Shown: in pieces, positions 44,819 through 54,407 of the stretch | Numbering within the stretch: the stretch's first letter is position 1 | Layout of the letters: every line of letters begins with the position of its first letter | Source of the DNA: Moritella sp. JT01 | GTDB lineage: Bacteria; Pseudomonadota; Gammaproteobacteria; Enterobacterales; Moritellaceae | NCBI RefSeq assembly: GCF_001574435.1 | Contig: NZ_LOCN01000019.1 | Coordinates: forward strand, 73,472 to 137,471 | Direction of reading: 5' to 3' | DNA length: 64,000 bases | Notes under the pieces: generated by a model | The model's input: the letters and a program-made list of their open reading frames with translations, nothing else | Told to the model about the DNA's origin: nothing | Database searches by the model: none | Translations under genes and position numbers: made by a program

Positions 44819-46330
44819 ATGTTAAGAGATGAAGTGAAGCAGCTCAACGATGGTCCCGATTGGAATTTTCCACTACTAGAAGAGTATCATATCGAAATTA
44901 AACGTATTGCAGAATACTACCGACTTGATACTTACCCCAATCAAATTGAAGTCATCACCGCAGAGCAAATGATGGATGCTTACTCTTCTGTAGGGATGCC
45001 TATTGGTTATAATCACTGGAGTTTTGGTAAGAAATTTATTCAAACAGAACAAAGCTATAAACGTGGTCAAATGGGGTTAGCATATGAAATTGTTATCAAC
45101 TCTAATCCGTGTATTTCTTACTTAATGGAAGAGAACACCATTCCAATGCAAGCATTAGTTATTGCACACGCCTGCTATGGACATAACTCTTTTTTTAAAA
45201 GAAATTACTTATTTAAATCATGGACAGATGCAGATTCAATCATTGATTACCTGGTCTTTTCCAAGAATTATATTGCTGAATGTGAACAAAAATACGGTAT
45301 CGATGCTGTCGAAAATATTGTCGATTCATGTCATGCATTAATGAATTATGGCGTTGATCGTTATAAACGCCCAAGTGAACCATCACTCAGTGAAGAAAAA
45401 CGACGCCAACAAGAACGCACAGATTATTTACAAACTCAAGTCAATGAATTATGGCGTACCCTCCCCCAATATAATCAAAAACCAGAGCCTGTTGAACCAA
45501 ATTACCCAGTAGAACCCCAAGAAAACATTCTCTATTTTGTAGAAAAAAATGCGCCTCTGTTACAGTCTTGGCAGCGCGAAATAATTCGTATCGTTCGCAA
45601 AATCAGTCAATATTTTTATCCACAAAAACAAACTCAAGTCATGAATGAAGGTTGGGCAACATTTTGGCATTATACCATCACTAACCACATGTATGACGAG
45701 GGGTTAGTGTCGGATAAATTCATGTTAGAAATCTTGCATAATCATACTAACGTCATTGTGCAACCAGCTTATAATAGCCCGTATTATTCAGGAGTGAATC
45801 CTTATGCATTAGGGTTTGCCATGTTTACAGATATTCGACGTATTTGCGAAAACCCGACCGAAGAAGATACAGCTTGGTTCCCTGATATTGCGGGTAGTGA
45901 TTGGTTAGAAACCTTGCATTTTGCAATGCAAAATTTTAAAGATGAAAGTTTCATTAGCCAGTATTTGTCACCTAAAGTAATGCGTGATATGCACCTTTTT
46001 TCAATCGAAGATAACGAAAACAGTAAATTTATTGAAGTATCGGCGATTCATAATGAAGAAGGGTATCAACAATTGCGAAATAAGCTATCAGCCCAGTATA
46101 ATCTCAGTAATAACGAGCCTAATATTCAGGTATTTAATGTCGACAAAAAAGGGGACCGTTCTTTAACACTACGCTATGTGCCTCACCAAGAGATACCACT
46201 AGACGCGAAATCAGCACAAGAAGTAATGAAACACCTTCATCGATTATGGGGCTTTGATGTTAGGTTAGAACAAGTTCAAACTAATGGCAATGTGGAGGTT
46301 ATCAGCCAAAGTTCCCTCCCTAAGGTCTAA
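44819..46330 (+). CDS. ycgB: SpoVR-family protein YcgB
   Basis: A 503-residue SpoVR/YcgB protein. Diagnostic blocks are MPIGYNHWSFGKKFIQTEQSYKRGQMGLAYEIVINSNP (in blocks, about residues 57-95), HACYGHNSFFKRNYLF and VMNEGWATFWHYTITN (about 275-290), the last resembling a metal-type HExxH-like site with E and H. It is the third gene of the yeaG operon, 11 bp after yeaH. Its biochemical role is unknown, though it is coregulated with yeaGH in several bacteria. A bidirectional terminator follows. Confidence 0.95.
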   Translation: MLRDEVKQLNDGPDWNFPLLEEYHIEIKRIAEYYRLDTYPNQIEVITAEQMMDAYSSVGMPIGYNHWSFGKKFIQTEQSYKRGQMGLAYEIVINSNPCISYLMEENTIPMQALVIAHACYGHNSFFKRNYLFKSWTDADSIIDYLVFSKNYIAECEQKYGIDAVENIVDSCHALMNYGVDRYKRPSEPSLSEEKRRQQERTDYLQTQVNELWRTLPQYNQKPEPVEPNYPVEPQENILYFVEKNAPLLQSWQREIIRIVRKISQYFYPQKQTQVMNEGWATFWHYTITNHMYDEGLVSDKFMLEILHNHTNVIVQPAYNSPYYSGVNPYALGFAMFTDIRRICENPTEEDTAWFPDIAGSDWLETLHFAMQNFKDESFISQYLSPKVMRDMHLFSIEDNENSKFIEVSAIHNEEGYQQLRNKLSAQYNLSNNEPNIQVFNVDKKGDRSLTLRYVPHQEIPLDAKSAQEVMKHLHRLWGFDVRLEQVQTNGNVEVISQSSLPKV

Positions 46331-46346
46331 ACTGTCCCGCGGATAT

Positions 46347-46375
46347 AAAAAAACCAGTCAATGACTGGTTTTTTT
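46347..46375. terminator. Bidirectional terminator between ycgB and fadR
   Basis: CCAGTC (46354-46359) pairs with GACTGG (46363-46368), extended by A- and T-runs on both sides, so it can stop transcription from either direction between the convergent genes. Confidence 0.8.
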
Positions 46376-46395
46376 ATAAGATTATTGCGTAATCA

Positions 46396-47175
46396 TTATT
46401 TAATACGTTGTTCAAAAGCGACGCAAATATCATCCCATGTTTCATCACGGTACTGCTGCCAAAGTAGGCCTGAGTTCATACCATAGTTACGGATAACGTT
46501 TAAGCTCTCATCCGCTTGATTATTTTGAGCTATCTCTTTCAATTCTTGGTAGAAATTTCGTGCTAATACACGAGCTTCAGGATAATCAAAATAAATTTTA
46601 CCCAAAATACGGTACATATTATCAAAACCATTCAGGATCAACGCATAAACTAAATTACCTGATAAAAAGGCTAATTTATGTAGCATACTATAATCATACG
46701 CAGTATAGGCTTCTTTATCATCAGCAAGTTCTTCAGCTTCATTTAGAATTTCTACAACACGTTCAGGATCGCGTTTGATCGCAGCTCGAATAAAAATAAC
46801 GCTAATATTAGTACGGGCAGATAATAAATCACTCACCAATTCAGGTAAACGCTCAGGATCCAATCGCACTAAATCTTCTAAAATAGATAGACTCGATGTT
46901 TCCCAAAAATTATTAACCTGTGTTGGTTTCCCATGACGAATAGTGAGCCAACCATCACGCGCTAAACGTTGTAATACCTCACGTAACGTAGTACGAGTAA
47001 CACCAATAAGCTCAGAAAGTTCTCTTTCTGCTGGAAGAATTGAACCTGGAGGGAAGCGATTTTTCCAAATCGATTCGATCAGATATTCTTCGGCAAATCC
47101 AGCTGGGCTTTTCGCCTTAATAATACCGTCATTCCGACGCTTTTTCTTCGTTGTTTTACTATCAGTAATATCCAT
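46396..47175 (-). CDS. fadR: Fatty-acid metabolism regulator FadR
   Basis: A 259-residue GntR-family FadR. From residue 20 it follows E. coli FadR closely (IKAKSPAGFAEEYLIESIW, FPPGSILPAERELSELIGVTRTTLREVLQRLARDGWLTIRHGKPTQVNNFWETS in blocks), followed by the acyl-CoA-binding domain. It represses fatty-acid degradation and activates unsaturated synthesis. It carries an 18-residue Lys/Arg-rich extension before the usual start (TKKKRRNDG). The ATG at 47175 has the SD GAGAAG, which supports the extension. A FadR operator lies 58-74 bp upstream, so it probably regulates itself. It is divergent from nhaB. Confidence 0.95.
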   Translation of the reverse strand: MDITDSKTTKKKRRNDGIIKAKSPAGFAEEYLIESIWKNRFPPGSILPAERELSELIGVTRTTLREVLQRLARDGWLTIRHGKPTQVNNFWETSSLSILEDLVRLDPERLPELVSDLLSARTNISVIFIRAAIKRDPERVVEILNEAEELADDKEAYTAYDYSMLHKLAFLSGNLVYALILNGFDNMYRILGKIYFDYPEARVLARNFYQELKEIAQNNQADESLNVIRNYGMNSGLLWQQYRDETWDDICVAFEQRIK

Positions 47176-47232
47176 TTAACTTCTCATTTGGAAATATAAC
47201 AGGTTGTGTCCTTTAGAATCTTAGCATCCTGA

Positions 47233-47249
47233 TGCAAGTCCGACCAGAT
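47233..47249. promoter_or_regulatory. FadR operator between fadR and nhaB
   Basis: On the minus strand ATCTGGTCGGACTTGCA closely fits the E. coli FadR consensus (A-x-CTGGTCxGACxTGTT). It lies 58-74 bp upstream of the fadR start and about 180 bp before nhaB, so FadR probably controls its own gene and possibly nhaB. A by-eye match. Confidence 0.7.
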
Positions 47250-47429
47250 TTAAATTAGATACTATCACTAGAATAATTATTTTCCGATTTAAATATTAAA
47301 ATAAATTTAATTGCAATAACAATAATCTGTATCAATAAAAAGGATGGCGCACCTAACGAAATATGCTTAGAATATCCCCGTTTTCAAATCCCTTAAACTT
47401 AATCTTAACCAAATATTGGATAACCCCTC

Positions 47430-49016
47430 ATGGACATAAGCCTTAGTACGGCGGCAAAGTTAAACTTCTTAGGTAATTCACCTCAGTGGTATAAAATTGC
47501 AATCATTGCCTTCCTCATTATTAACCCAATTGTTTTTTCAATTGACCCGTTTATTGCTGGTTGGTTATTAGTTATCGAATTTATTTTTACCTTAGCAATG
47601 GCCCTAAAATGCTATCCTCTTCAACCCGGTGGCTTGCTTGCTATTGAAGCGGTCGCAATAGGGATGACATCAGCCGACCAAGTTCAGCATGAAATTGTGA
47701 GTAACATCGAAGTATTATTATTATTAATCTTCATGGTTGCAGGTATTTATTTCATGAAGTCGTTATTACTTTATGTATTTACCAAAATGCTGATTAATAT
47801 CAAATCAAAAGCATTACTTGCACTTTCTTTTTCTCTTGTTTCAGCTTTCTTATCTGCATTTTTAGATGCATTAACAGTTATCGCGGTTGTCATTAGTGTC
47901 GCTATTGGTTTTTACAGCATCTATCATAAAGTCGCTTCAGGCCGTGATTTTAAACATGACCATGACCATACTGATGATGAATCTGTAAATGAACTTAAGC
48001 GTCAAGATCTTGATGATTACCGTGCGTTCTTACGAACGCTTATGATGCATGCTGGTGTCGGTACTGCACTTGGTGGTGTATGTACTATGGTGGGCGAACC
48101 ACAAAACCTAATTATTGCTGAACAAGCAGGTTGGGATTTTCTGGAATTTGCACTACGTATGGCCCCCGTAACGGTTCCTGTATTCTTTTTTGGTCTATTG
48201 ACTTGTGTCCTAGTCGAGAAATTCAAAGTCTTTGGTTACGGCGCGGAATTACCGGCGGCTGTACGTACTATCCTTGTCGATTTTGACAAGTATGAAGATG
48301 CAAACCGCAGCCAACGTGAACGTGTTAAACTTTACACGCAAGCAGCCATTGGGGTTTGGTTAATTATTGGTCTTGCATTTCATTTAGCGTCGGTTGGTTT
48401 AATTGGTTTATCTGTCATCATCCTAGCCACAGCATTAAATGGTATTACTGAAGAGCACGCACTGGGTAAAGCATTCGAAGAGGCACTGCCTTTCACGGCA
48501 TTACTTGCTGTATTCTTCACCATTGTTGCTGTGATTATTGATCAACAGTTGTTCATTCCACTAATTAACTCGGTACTTGCTGCAGACCCACATCAACAGC
48601 TACCGCTATTTTACTTAGCGAATGGTATCTTGTCGATGGTGAGTGATAACGTATTTGTTGGTACCGTTTATATTACTGAAGTTAAAGCGGCATTAGATAA
48701 TGGTACCATTACGCGAGACCAATTTGATTTACTTGCTGTGGCAATTAACACAGGTACAAACCTACCTTCTGTTGCGACACCAAATGGACAAGCTGCGTTC
48801 TTATTCTTATTAACGTCTGCAGTAGCGCCACTGTTACGCTTATCGTATGGCCGTATGGTTATCATGGCATTACCATATACGATTGTGATGACGTTAGTTG
48901 GTCTTGGTGCCATTATCTACTTCTTAGAACCAGCAACAACGATGATGCTTGATATGGGTTTAATTACCGCCCATGTAGAATCTGCAGCTGAAGCGGTTAA
49001 ATCAGCCGGTCACTAG
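47430..49016 (+). CDS. nhaB: Na+/H+ antiporter NhaB
   Basis: A 528-residue antiporter of the NhaB family (E. coli 513) with about 12 membrane segments. Typical blocks are [21 protein letters not shown] (in blocks), [44 protein letters not shown] and [16 protein letters not shown]. It expels Na+ in exchange for H+, useful for a marine organism. It contains the hydrophilic [10 protein letters not shown] loop (about 175-185). It is divergent from fadR with the FadR site between, and ends at a strong terminator. Confidence 0.95.
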   Translation: MDISLSTAAKLNFLGNSPQWYKIAIIAFLIINPIVFSIDPFIAGWLLVIEFIFTLAMALKCYPLQPGGLLAIEAVAIGMTSADQVQHEIVSNIEVLLLLIFMVAGIYFMKSLLLYVFTKMLINIKSKALLALSFSLVSAFLSAFLDALTVIAVVISVAIGFYSIYHKVASGRDFKHDHDHTDDESVNELKRQDLDDYRAFLRTLMMHAGVGTALGGVCTMVGEPQNLIIAEQAGWDFLEFALRMAPVTVPVFFFGLLTCVLVEKFKVFGYGAELPAAVRTILVDFDKYEDANRSQRERVKLYTQAAIGVWLIIGLAFHLASVGLIGLSVIILATALNGITEEHALGKAFEEALPFTALLAVFFTIVAVIIDQQLFIPLINSVLAADPHQQLPLFYLANGILSMVSDNVFVGTVYITEVKAALDNGTITRDQFDLLAVAINTGTNLPSVATPNGQAAFLFLLTSAVAPLLRLSYGRMVIMALPYTIVMTLVGLGAIIYFLEPATTMMLDMGLITAHVESAAEAVKSAGH

Positions 49017-49030
49017 TCTAGCTAAAACAT

Positions 49031-49060
49031 AAAAAACGCCGCTATTCGCGGCGTTTTTTA
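49031..49060 (+). terminator. Rho-independent terminator after nhaB
   Basis: AAAAAACGCCGC (49031-49042) pairs with GCGGCGTTTTTT (49048-49059) around TATTC, with a T-run. This is a strong GC-rich hairpin. Confidence 0.92.
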
Positions 49061-49179
49061 TACAAGTAATCGCTTTACATAAGCATTTATTTTTACACAT
49101 TTTTACACTCTACATCTCATATCTAACGCCACAATATGTTATAAAAGTAGATAGTTATTAAATTCATTTGAGACAATAT

Positions 49180-49704
49180 ATGTACCAGTTTATTTCTAAC
49201 CTACCAAAACAACGCCTTCCTTGGGTTTTACTCGCCCTAACAGGTTTGGGGTTAGAAGCATCAGCCCTCTTCTTCCAATATGTGATGGAATTAAGCCCTT
49301 GTGTATTATGCGTTTATGAACGTGTAGCAATCATAGGCATTATTATTGCCGGCTTAGTGGGTGCGATAGCCCCTGCGAATCCAGCGATACGCTTAAGTGG
49401 TTTTACATTATGGTTTGTCAGCGCGGGTTACAGTTTAAGCCTCGCAATTGAGCATACCGACATTCAATTGAACCCTTCGCCATTTTCAACGTGTGACTTC
49501 TTCCCTAATTTCCCGACTTGGGCACCGCTCCATGAATGGGCACCATGGTTGTTTAACCCAACCGGTTTTTGTGATGAAATTAACTGGCAGTTCTTATCGT
49601 TTACAATGCCACAGTGGTTAATTGTAGCGTCTTCTATTTACTTAGCTGTTGCAGTTATCGTTTTTAGTTGCCATATTACAGGCCTGATTAAGTCAGCGAA
49701 ATAA
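49180..49704 (+). CDS. dsbB: Disulfide bond formation protein DsbB
   Basis: A 174-residue inner-membrane protein with four membrane segments. The first redox pair is SPCVLCVYERVAI (about residues 38-41) and the second is the spaced pair STCDFFPNF and GFCDEINW (about 104 and 130), so the complete quinone-linked relay that reoxidises DsbA is present. I start at the ATG at 49180, not the in-frame TTG at 49168. It lies after the nhaB terminator and 13 bp before the DUF1244 gene, which may share its transcript. Confidence 0.95.
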   Translation: MYQFISNLPKQRLPWVLLALTGLGLEASALFFQYVMELSPCVLCVYERVAIIGIIIAGLVGAIAPANPAIRLSGFTLWFVSAGYSLSLAIEHTDIQLNPSPFSTCDFFPNFPTWAPLHEWAPWLFNPTGFCDEINWQFLSFTMPQWLIVASSIYLAVAVIVFSCHITGLIKSAK

Positions 49705-49717
49705 CAAGGAATTGATA

Positions 49718-50026
49718 ATGAGCAAACCAGAATTAACTCAAATTCAACAAGATCAGTTGGACGCGAAAGTATTACAACGTTTGTTAGCGCATTTAGATGA
49801 TAACAAACAAGTTCAAAATATTGATTTAATGATCTTGGCTGATTTTTGCCGTAACTGTTTAGGTAAATGGTATAAGTCTGCGGCAGATGAACTGGAACTA
49901 GACGTGACAGATGAACAAGCGAGAGAACGCATCTACGGAATGCCTTATGCTGAATGGAAAGAAAACCACCAGCTACCAGCAACTGAAGAGCAACTTGCTG
50001 CATTCAATGCGAAGCAAAAAAAATAA
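49718..50026 (+). CDS. DUF1244-family protein
   Basis: A 102-residue cytosolic protein with the DUF1244 signature LMILADFCRNCLGKWYKSAADE (in blocks, about 44-65) and a helical tail (ERIYGMPYAEWKENHQLPA). The family is small, helical and of unknown function; the paired Cys in DFCRNC could bind a metal. I start at the ATG at 49718 with AAGGA upstream; a TTG lies two codons earlier. It follows dsbB by 13 bp and a clear terminator follows it. Confidence 0.88.
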   Translation: MSKPELTQIQQDQLDAKVLQRLLAHLDDNKQVQNIDLMILADFCRNCLGKWYKSAADELELDVTDEQARERIYGMPYAEWKENHQLPATEEQLAAFNAKQKK

Positions 50027-50049
50027 CACTAAGCAATTAATTGCTTACT

Positions 50050-50089
50050 AAAAGGGGAGAGTAAACATAACGTTTACTCTCCCCTTTTT
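50050..50089. terminator. Rho-independent terminator after the DUF1244 gene
   Basis: AAAAGGGGAGAGTAAAC (50050-50066) pairs with GTTTACTCTCCCCTTTT (50072-50088) around ATAAC. It lies between this gene and the convergent ppnP and may serve both. Confidence 0.92.
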
Positions 50090-50119
50090 CACTACTCTAT
50101 GACTTAATTTACCTGTAAA

Positions 50120-50401
50120 TTAACCGTATTGGCAAAGGTATGCTGTTTCTTTCGCTACTTTAACTTGAAACTTACTGTCACCAAGCACATTGAATTGTTC
50201 ACCAGCATTGAATGTTTGCCATTCAGATTGCCCTGGAAGTAACACAGTTAACGCACCAGTAATCACAATCATCACTTCAGCTAAGGCGGTACCAAACTCA
50301 TATTCACCGACCGCCATCACGCCAACACTTGCTTCTTTATCCGCTTCTTTAAATCCAATCGAAGCGACTTGACCATCAAAGTACTGATTTATCTTAAACA
50401 T
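50120..50401 (-). CDS. ppnP: Pyrimidine/purine nucleoside phosphorylase PpnP
   Basis: A 93-residue cupin-fold PpnP (YaiE/DUF1255). Family blocks are [33 protein letters not shown] and the closing [23 protein letters not shown] (in blocks). It phosphorolyses nucleosides to base and ribose-1-phosphate in the cytosol. The ATG has the SD AAAGGA. It stands alone on the minus strand. Confidence 0.92.
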   Translation of the reverse strand: MFKINQYFDGQVASIGFKEADKEASVGVMAVGEYEFGTALAEVMIVITGALTVLLPGQSEWQTFNAGEQFNVLGDSKFQVKVAKETAYLCQYG

Positions 50402-50538
50402 TTAAAATCCTTTTATACGATTAACTAATCTCTTAGTTCTCAGAATAACTGAAAAAATGTCTGATTAACAGGTCCCCCCTATTACTAAGATAAATAGTGC
50501 AAAGGTAAAATAGCACAAGGTTAAATAATTTATATTGA

Positions 50539-51756
50539 TTAAAAATTATAATAACCAGTCAATTGGATCATGTTGTCATCGTTATAGCTTTTATTCGCAT
50601 AGTCATCATCATTGATATTAAACCACCAACCTTCAACGCCAACAGAAAGTGCTTTCGTCACATTCACTTTTGCCTGAACAAAACCATGCTGAGAGCCAAA
50701 ATCAAAATCATAATTATGACCGATGAGTAATTCGCTATTGTTTAAACCATTCAAAGTAACTCTTACACCCGCAAATATGTCATTTTGAAAACTATTATCA
50801 AGCGCTTCTTTACCATGCTGATCCCAGCTATATTCACTCAGTAAGTTAACGCCAATATTTTTAGTTTGTAGCAACCTAAACTCCGCACCCAATACCGCAG
50901 CACGCGTCGATTTACTTTCAACGATCTTATATAGCACTTCACCTTTTAAAATAATCCGGTTCAAATCAGCTTTAATATCTATTGATATCTGGTCAACTAA
51001 ATTCACATACCAAATTGGCTCGCCCACTGCTGACTTTAGCAATTCGGGGGTACGTGTATGTCCGCCAAAATAACTCACACCAACATCAATGTTTTTGGCA
51101 CTTTTACTGTAGCGAAATGCAACATCTGGGTGATACTCTTCGCCCCAACCCGCATATTCATAGCTATAATCATTCTCGAAACTAAAACGAGCGCCTAGTG
51201 TAGGTAAGGCAGGTTCTCGGTAACCCACCAGTAGCATGGCTTCCAGTAACGCACCTTTTAGGTCGATACCCAACCTAAACATAGGCTGGCCTAGCTTATC
51301 CTCTCCATTTGGTGATTCGAGATAATCCGTTTGATTCACAATATCAACTAAATGGTGGTTTTCCATCACCCCCCAGTGTACTTGATCAAAACCAATAGAA
51401 GCTTCCCATTTTTGAGTAACAAGCGCAGCTTTAAACTCTCTCAAATCAATATGCGTACGTTCATCATCACGTTCATCAATACGAACAAAGGGATGTACTG
51501 TATACACCATATTGTTTTTTTTAGATGACGCTTCTATATGCGGAGATAAAGCCGCTGATAGTTGATGATAAACAGGATAAGGGTAACTATCACTCACTGG
51601 ATATGTCGATTGTTCAGGACTATCTAGGAAAATCCGCTGCTCTAAGCTCGCACTACCCTTTACTTTTATTTCAGCATTCACATTTGTCATAACGCTCGAC
51701 GTTACGAGGCCGAAGGTGATTAAACCACAGCATTTTATTAATGATTTCAATTTCAT
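50539..51756 (-). CDS. Exported outer-membrane-type protein, 405 residues
   Basis: I do not recognise the family. It has a signal peptide (KCCGLITFGLVTSSVMTNVNA), then alternating short aromatic/hydrophobic strands separated by polar turns (VKGSASLEQRIFL, LIGHNYDFDFGSQHGFVQAKV, QLTGYYNF). The C-terminal Phe (YYNF) is the usual end of an outer-membrane beta-barrel recognised by BamA. It should sit in the outer membrane, function unknown. The ATG has the SD GATGGGGA. It is divergent from the LpxR-type gene across about 280 bp, in which I see no named site. Confidence 0.7.
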   Translation of the reverse strand: MKLKSLIKCCGLITFGLVTSSVMTNVNAEIKVKGSASLEQRIFLDSPEQSTYPVSDSYPYPVYHQLSAALSPHIEASSKKNNMVYTVHPFVRIDERDDERTHIDLREFKAALVTQKWEASIGFDQVHWGVMENHHLVDIVNQTDYLESPNGEDKLGQPMFRLGIDLKGALLEAMLLVGYREPALPTLGARFSFENDYSYEYAGWGEEYHPDVAFRYSKSAKNIDVGVSYFGGHTRTPELLKSAVGEPIWYVNLVDQISIDIKADLNRIILKGEVLYKIVESKSTRAAVLGAEFRLLQTKNIGVNLLSEYSWDQHGKEALDNSFQNDIFAGVRVTLNGLNNSELLIGHNYDFDFGSQHGFVQAKVNVTKALSVGVEGWWFNINDDDYANKSYNDDNMIQLTGYYNF

Positions 51757-52036
51757 TCCCCATCAAAGAAACCAGTAACTAGGGCGAAGTAATAAACAAC
51801 GATCCTTGTTGTCTCATTAGTATGTCTTTGTATGTTGATACGAAGCAATTTTTTTAGCCAAAATCATACCTAATAAGTATCAAGTACTAGCACCAAGCAA
51901 TGAGAACGCATTAGACTCACGTCAATCAAGCATTAAATTAACGCCCAACTCACAATGCTGGTACAATTAATGCTTAATATCTATTTATTCACATATTCAA
52001 TAAATAACGACATAAAAATGACAATAAGGAAAACAC

Positions 52037-52996
52037 ATGCGTTTTAAGTTATGCAGCATTATTTTACTGACTTTAAGCCAAATTAACGCGAGTTTTGCAA
52101 GTGGCTGGTTATTTGGCATGCATAATGATGTGATTTCAAATGAAGATGGTAATTATACCAATGCTGTTTTCATCAATTATACAACTGAAGAACCCGCATT
52201 AAATAACCGTTTTTGGCAAGCATTAACGCCTTTTGATCCAAACCCACTGAAATATGCCGTTAATTACCAAATTGGACAACAGATGTGGACACCGAGTGAT
52301 ATTTCGGCGACGACACCACAACCAAATGAACGCCCATACGCAGGGCTATTATTTGGTGAAGCTAGCGTATTAGGTTACAGCGCCGTCAGCTCTTATCGAC
52401 TCTCGTTGCTACTGGGAACAGTCGGAGAACAGTCAAAAGCAGGTGATACACAAACCAAGCTTCATGAATGGATTAGTGCAACTCCACCACAAGGCTGGGA
52501 ATATCAAATTGAAGATGAAGTCGTATACCAGGTCACAGCAGAGGCGGATCAACTTGTCGGCCGTCCGCAAATGCTTATTGGTGAATCAGATTTGTCAGTT
52601 TATCAACGCTTAGCCGTAGGTAATTTTCAAAGTGAAGTGGCATTGGGTTCAACTGTACGCTGGGGACCAGATTTAGGGGCTAACTATAATAACCTAAGCC
52701 TACACCCTCAGCGGCTACAAGGCATGTTACTGGCACCAAACAGCTCAGGTATTATGCTTTATGCAACAGCCGAAGTTCGTTATCGTTTCAACGATATTAC
52801 GATTGGAGGTGATACACCTGATGAAGTTCCGGATATCACGTTAAATAACGTACAAGTAACAGTTGCCGGAGGTTTACTTGCTTATTACCACAATATCGGC
52901 ATCAAATTTAGTGTCGTGGCAATGAGCCCTGACTATGAAGAAGACAAGCATAAAGAATACGTAGTAGGAAGCTTGGGATTCTTCTGGCAGTTTTAA
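52037..52996 (+). CDS. lpxR: LpxR-family lipid A deacylase
   Basis: A 319-residue outer-membrane protein of the LpxR/DUF2219 family. After a signal peptide (IILLTLSQINASFAS) comes the signature HNDVISNEDGNYTNAVF (about residues 28-44), supplying the Asn/Asp of the calcium and active site, then RPYAGLLFGEASVLG and TKLHEWISATPPQGW with the likely catalytic His (about residue 142). It ends in Phe. LpxR removes the 3'-acyloxyacyl chain of lipid A, which lowers TLR4 stimulation in pathogens; in a marine bacterium a membrane-tuning role is possible. AAGGAA precedes the ATG. Confidence 0.85.
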   Translation: MRFKLCSIILLTLSQINASFASGWLFGMHNDVISNEDGNYTNAVFINYTTEEPALNNRFWQALTPFDPNPLKYAVNYQIGQQMWTPSDISATTPQPNERPYAGLLFGEASVLGYSAVSSYRLSLLLGTVGEQSKAGDTQTKLHEWISATPPQGWEYQIEDEVVYQVTAEADQLVGRPQMLIGESDLSVYQRLAVGNFQSEVALGSTVRWGPDLGANYNNLSLHPQRLQGMLLAPNSSGIMLYATAEVRYRFNDITIGGDTPDEVPDITLNNVQVTVAGGLLAYYHNIGIKFSVVAMSPDYEEDKHKEYVVGSLGFFWQF

Positions 52997-53122
52997 TAGA
53001 ATTCCCTCACAAAGTGGTCGAAATATGCCCGTTTCTTAAAATAGCTAAAAGTAGTTATCTGTTACTAATTAGCCGTGTTAGTATTCCCGCAAATCAGTCA
53101 CTTTTCCGCTTTAAGATACGCT

Positions 53123-54166
53123 ATGCATGATTCTTCATTAACATATACACGCCGCCCTAAAGGCACACTTGCCATGTGCAGCCTGTATGCCTTTACTGGT
53201 GCAGCCATCGCTGCCTCGGTAATATTCTCACTGCTACTCTTTTTATCTATTCACGATAAATTACTCATGCAGATTTTATTCGGTAGTTTGGCCGTTATTT
53301 TCGAACTCGGTAAATTCTTTGCTTGGTATGAATTTGGTGAGCGTATTGCTCGCAAAGCATTTCATGCCGCACTTATCGCACTTGGATTCTATTGTATCCT
53401 TGCCATGATTTCGATAGGTGGCAGTATTGGCGGTATTAACAGTGCAACCAATGTGGCACAACAGTATGTTGATCAACGCGATAACAAAGTAAATGCAATT
53501 ACCCTGCAAATATCCGCGATCGACGATGAAATTTCGCTTAATAATAAAGCCGCAGATAAATACCTAGAGCTACAAATGATTTCGCTTGGTGTGACTCGGA
53601 TCCAAAAAGAAAATCAAATTCTACGTGAAAAACAAACACAACTTAGAATTGAGCGTGATAGCGTTCCGGTCTCTGAAAAAGGTTCGGTTATCAGTTTGAT
53701 CGCAAGCCTTGCGAAAATTCTGAATACGACAACAGAAGATGCACAATCATGGTTAGTCATATTCTTATCGGTATTACTTGATATCTTCGCCGCTTTTTTT
53801 GTTGGTTTAATCGGTGAGGAACTGCGTTTCCGCCATTCAATTCGTCGTAAAAAAGAACAAGAAAAAGCGAGTAAAGCTGAGCACTTACGTCTTTTAGCAA
53901 CACAGAGCTATATTGAAATTGAAGCGCCAGCTCAATTAGAAGATAAATCCTTATTAATTGAAAAACAAATGTCAATAAGGTCTTCTGCTATCTTACAAGC
54001 CGCACAAGAACAAGATTTAAAATGCTCTAAAAAACACATCGCAGAGATATTGAAGTTAAGCATAGAAGAAGTCGATCACATTTTCGAAGAATTTCTATCG
54101 TTTGGTATTGTTGAGAGAAAACGTAATAACCATTTACGCTGGGTAAGGCAAGCCGACGTAGCTTAA
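53123..54166 (+). CDS. Membrane protein with coiled coil and C-terminal winged-helix
   Basis: I do not recognise the family. The protein has three N-terminal membrane segments (about residues 15-125), a coiled-coil region (VNAITLQISAIDDEI... IQKENQILREKQTQLRIE, about 135-190), a fourth membrane segment (WLVIFLSVLLDIFAAFFVGLIG, about 213-234) and a cytosolic tail that ends in a winged-helix-like domain (KKHIAEILKLSIEEVDHIFEEFL then GIVERKRNNHLRWV). I start at the ATG at 53123; a GTG 48 bases earlier is in frame. A terminator follows. It may be a membrane-bound regulator, which is inference only. Confidence 0.6.
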   Translation: MHDSSLTYTRRPKGTLAMCSLYAFTGAAIAASVIFSLLLFLSIHDKLLMQILFGSLAVIFELGKFFAWYEFGERIARKAFHAALIALGFYCILAMISIGGSIGGINSATNVAQQYVDQRDNKVNAITLQISAIDDEISLNNKAADKYLELQMISLGVTRIQKENQILREKQTQLRIERDSVPVSEKGSVISLIASLAKILNTTTEDAQSWLVIFLSVLLDIFAAFFVGLIGEELRFRHSIRRKKEQEKASKAEHLRLLATQSYIEIEAPAQLEDKSLLIEKQMSIRSSAILQAAQEQDLKCSKKHIAEILKLSIEEVDHIFEEFLSFGIVERKRNNHLRWVRQADVA

Positions 54167-54185
54167 CGCCTCGACTTTGTTCGAT

Positions 54186-54231
54186 AAAACCAACACAGTG
54201 ATAGCAACCGCTGCTGTGTTGGTTTTATTTT
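54186..54231 (+). terminator. Rho-independent terminator
   Basis: AAAACCAACACAG (54186-54198) pairs with CTGTGTTGGTTTT (54214-54226), followed by ATTTTTA. It ends the coiled-coil membrane protein gene. Confidence 0.9.
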
Positions 54232-54407
54232 TAGTCAAACATATACTTCAACATCAACACTTCCCGTCATATAGCCCTGTTATTAAAAAGCTTAAGCGAT
54301 ATGAATCTCGACAGGCTTGCTAAAAGCTGTATTAATATTTTTATCCTTGATAACATAGCACTGCATAAAAACCCACCTCCCTGTTATCGACTTATGAGTT
54401 AGTCCGA

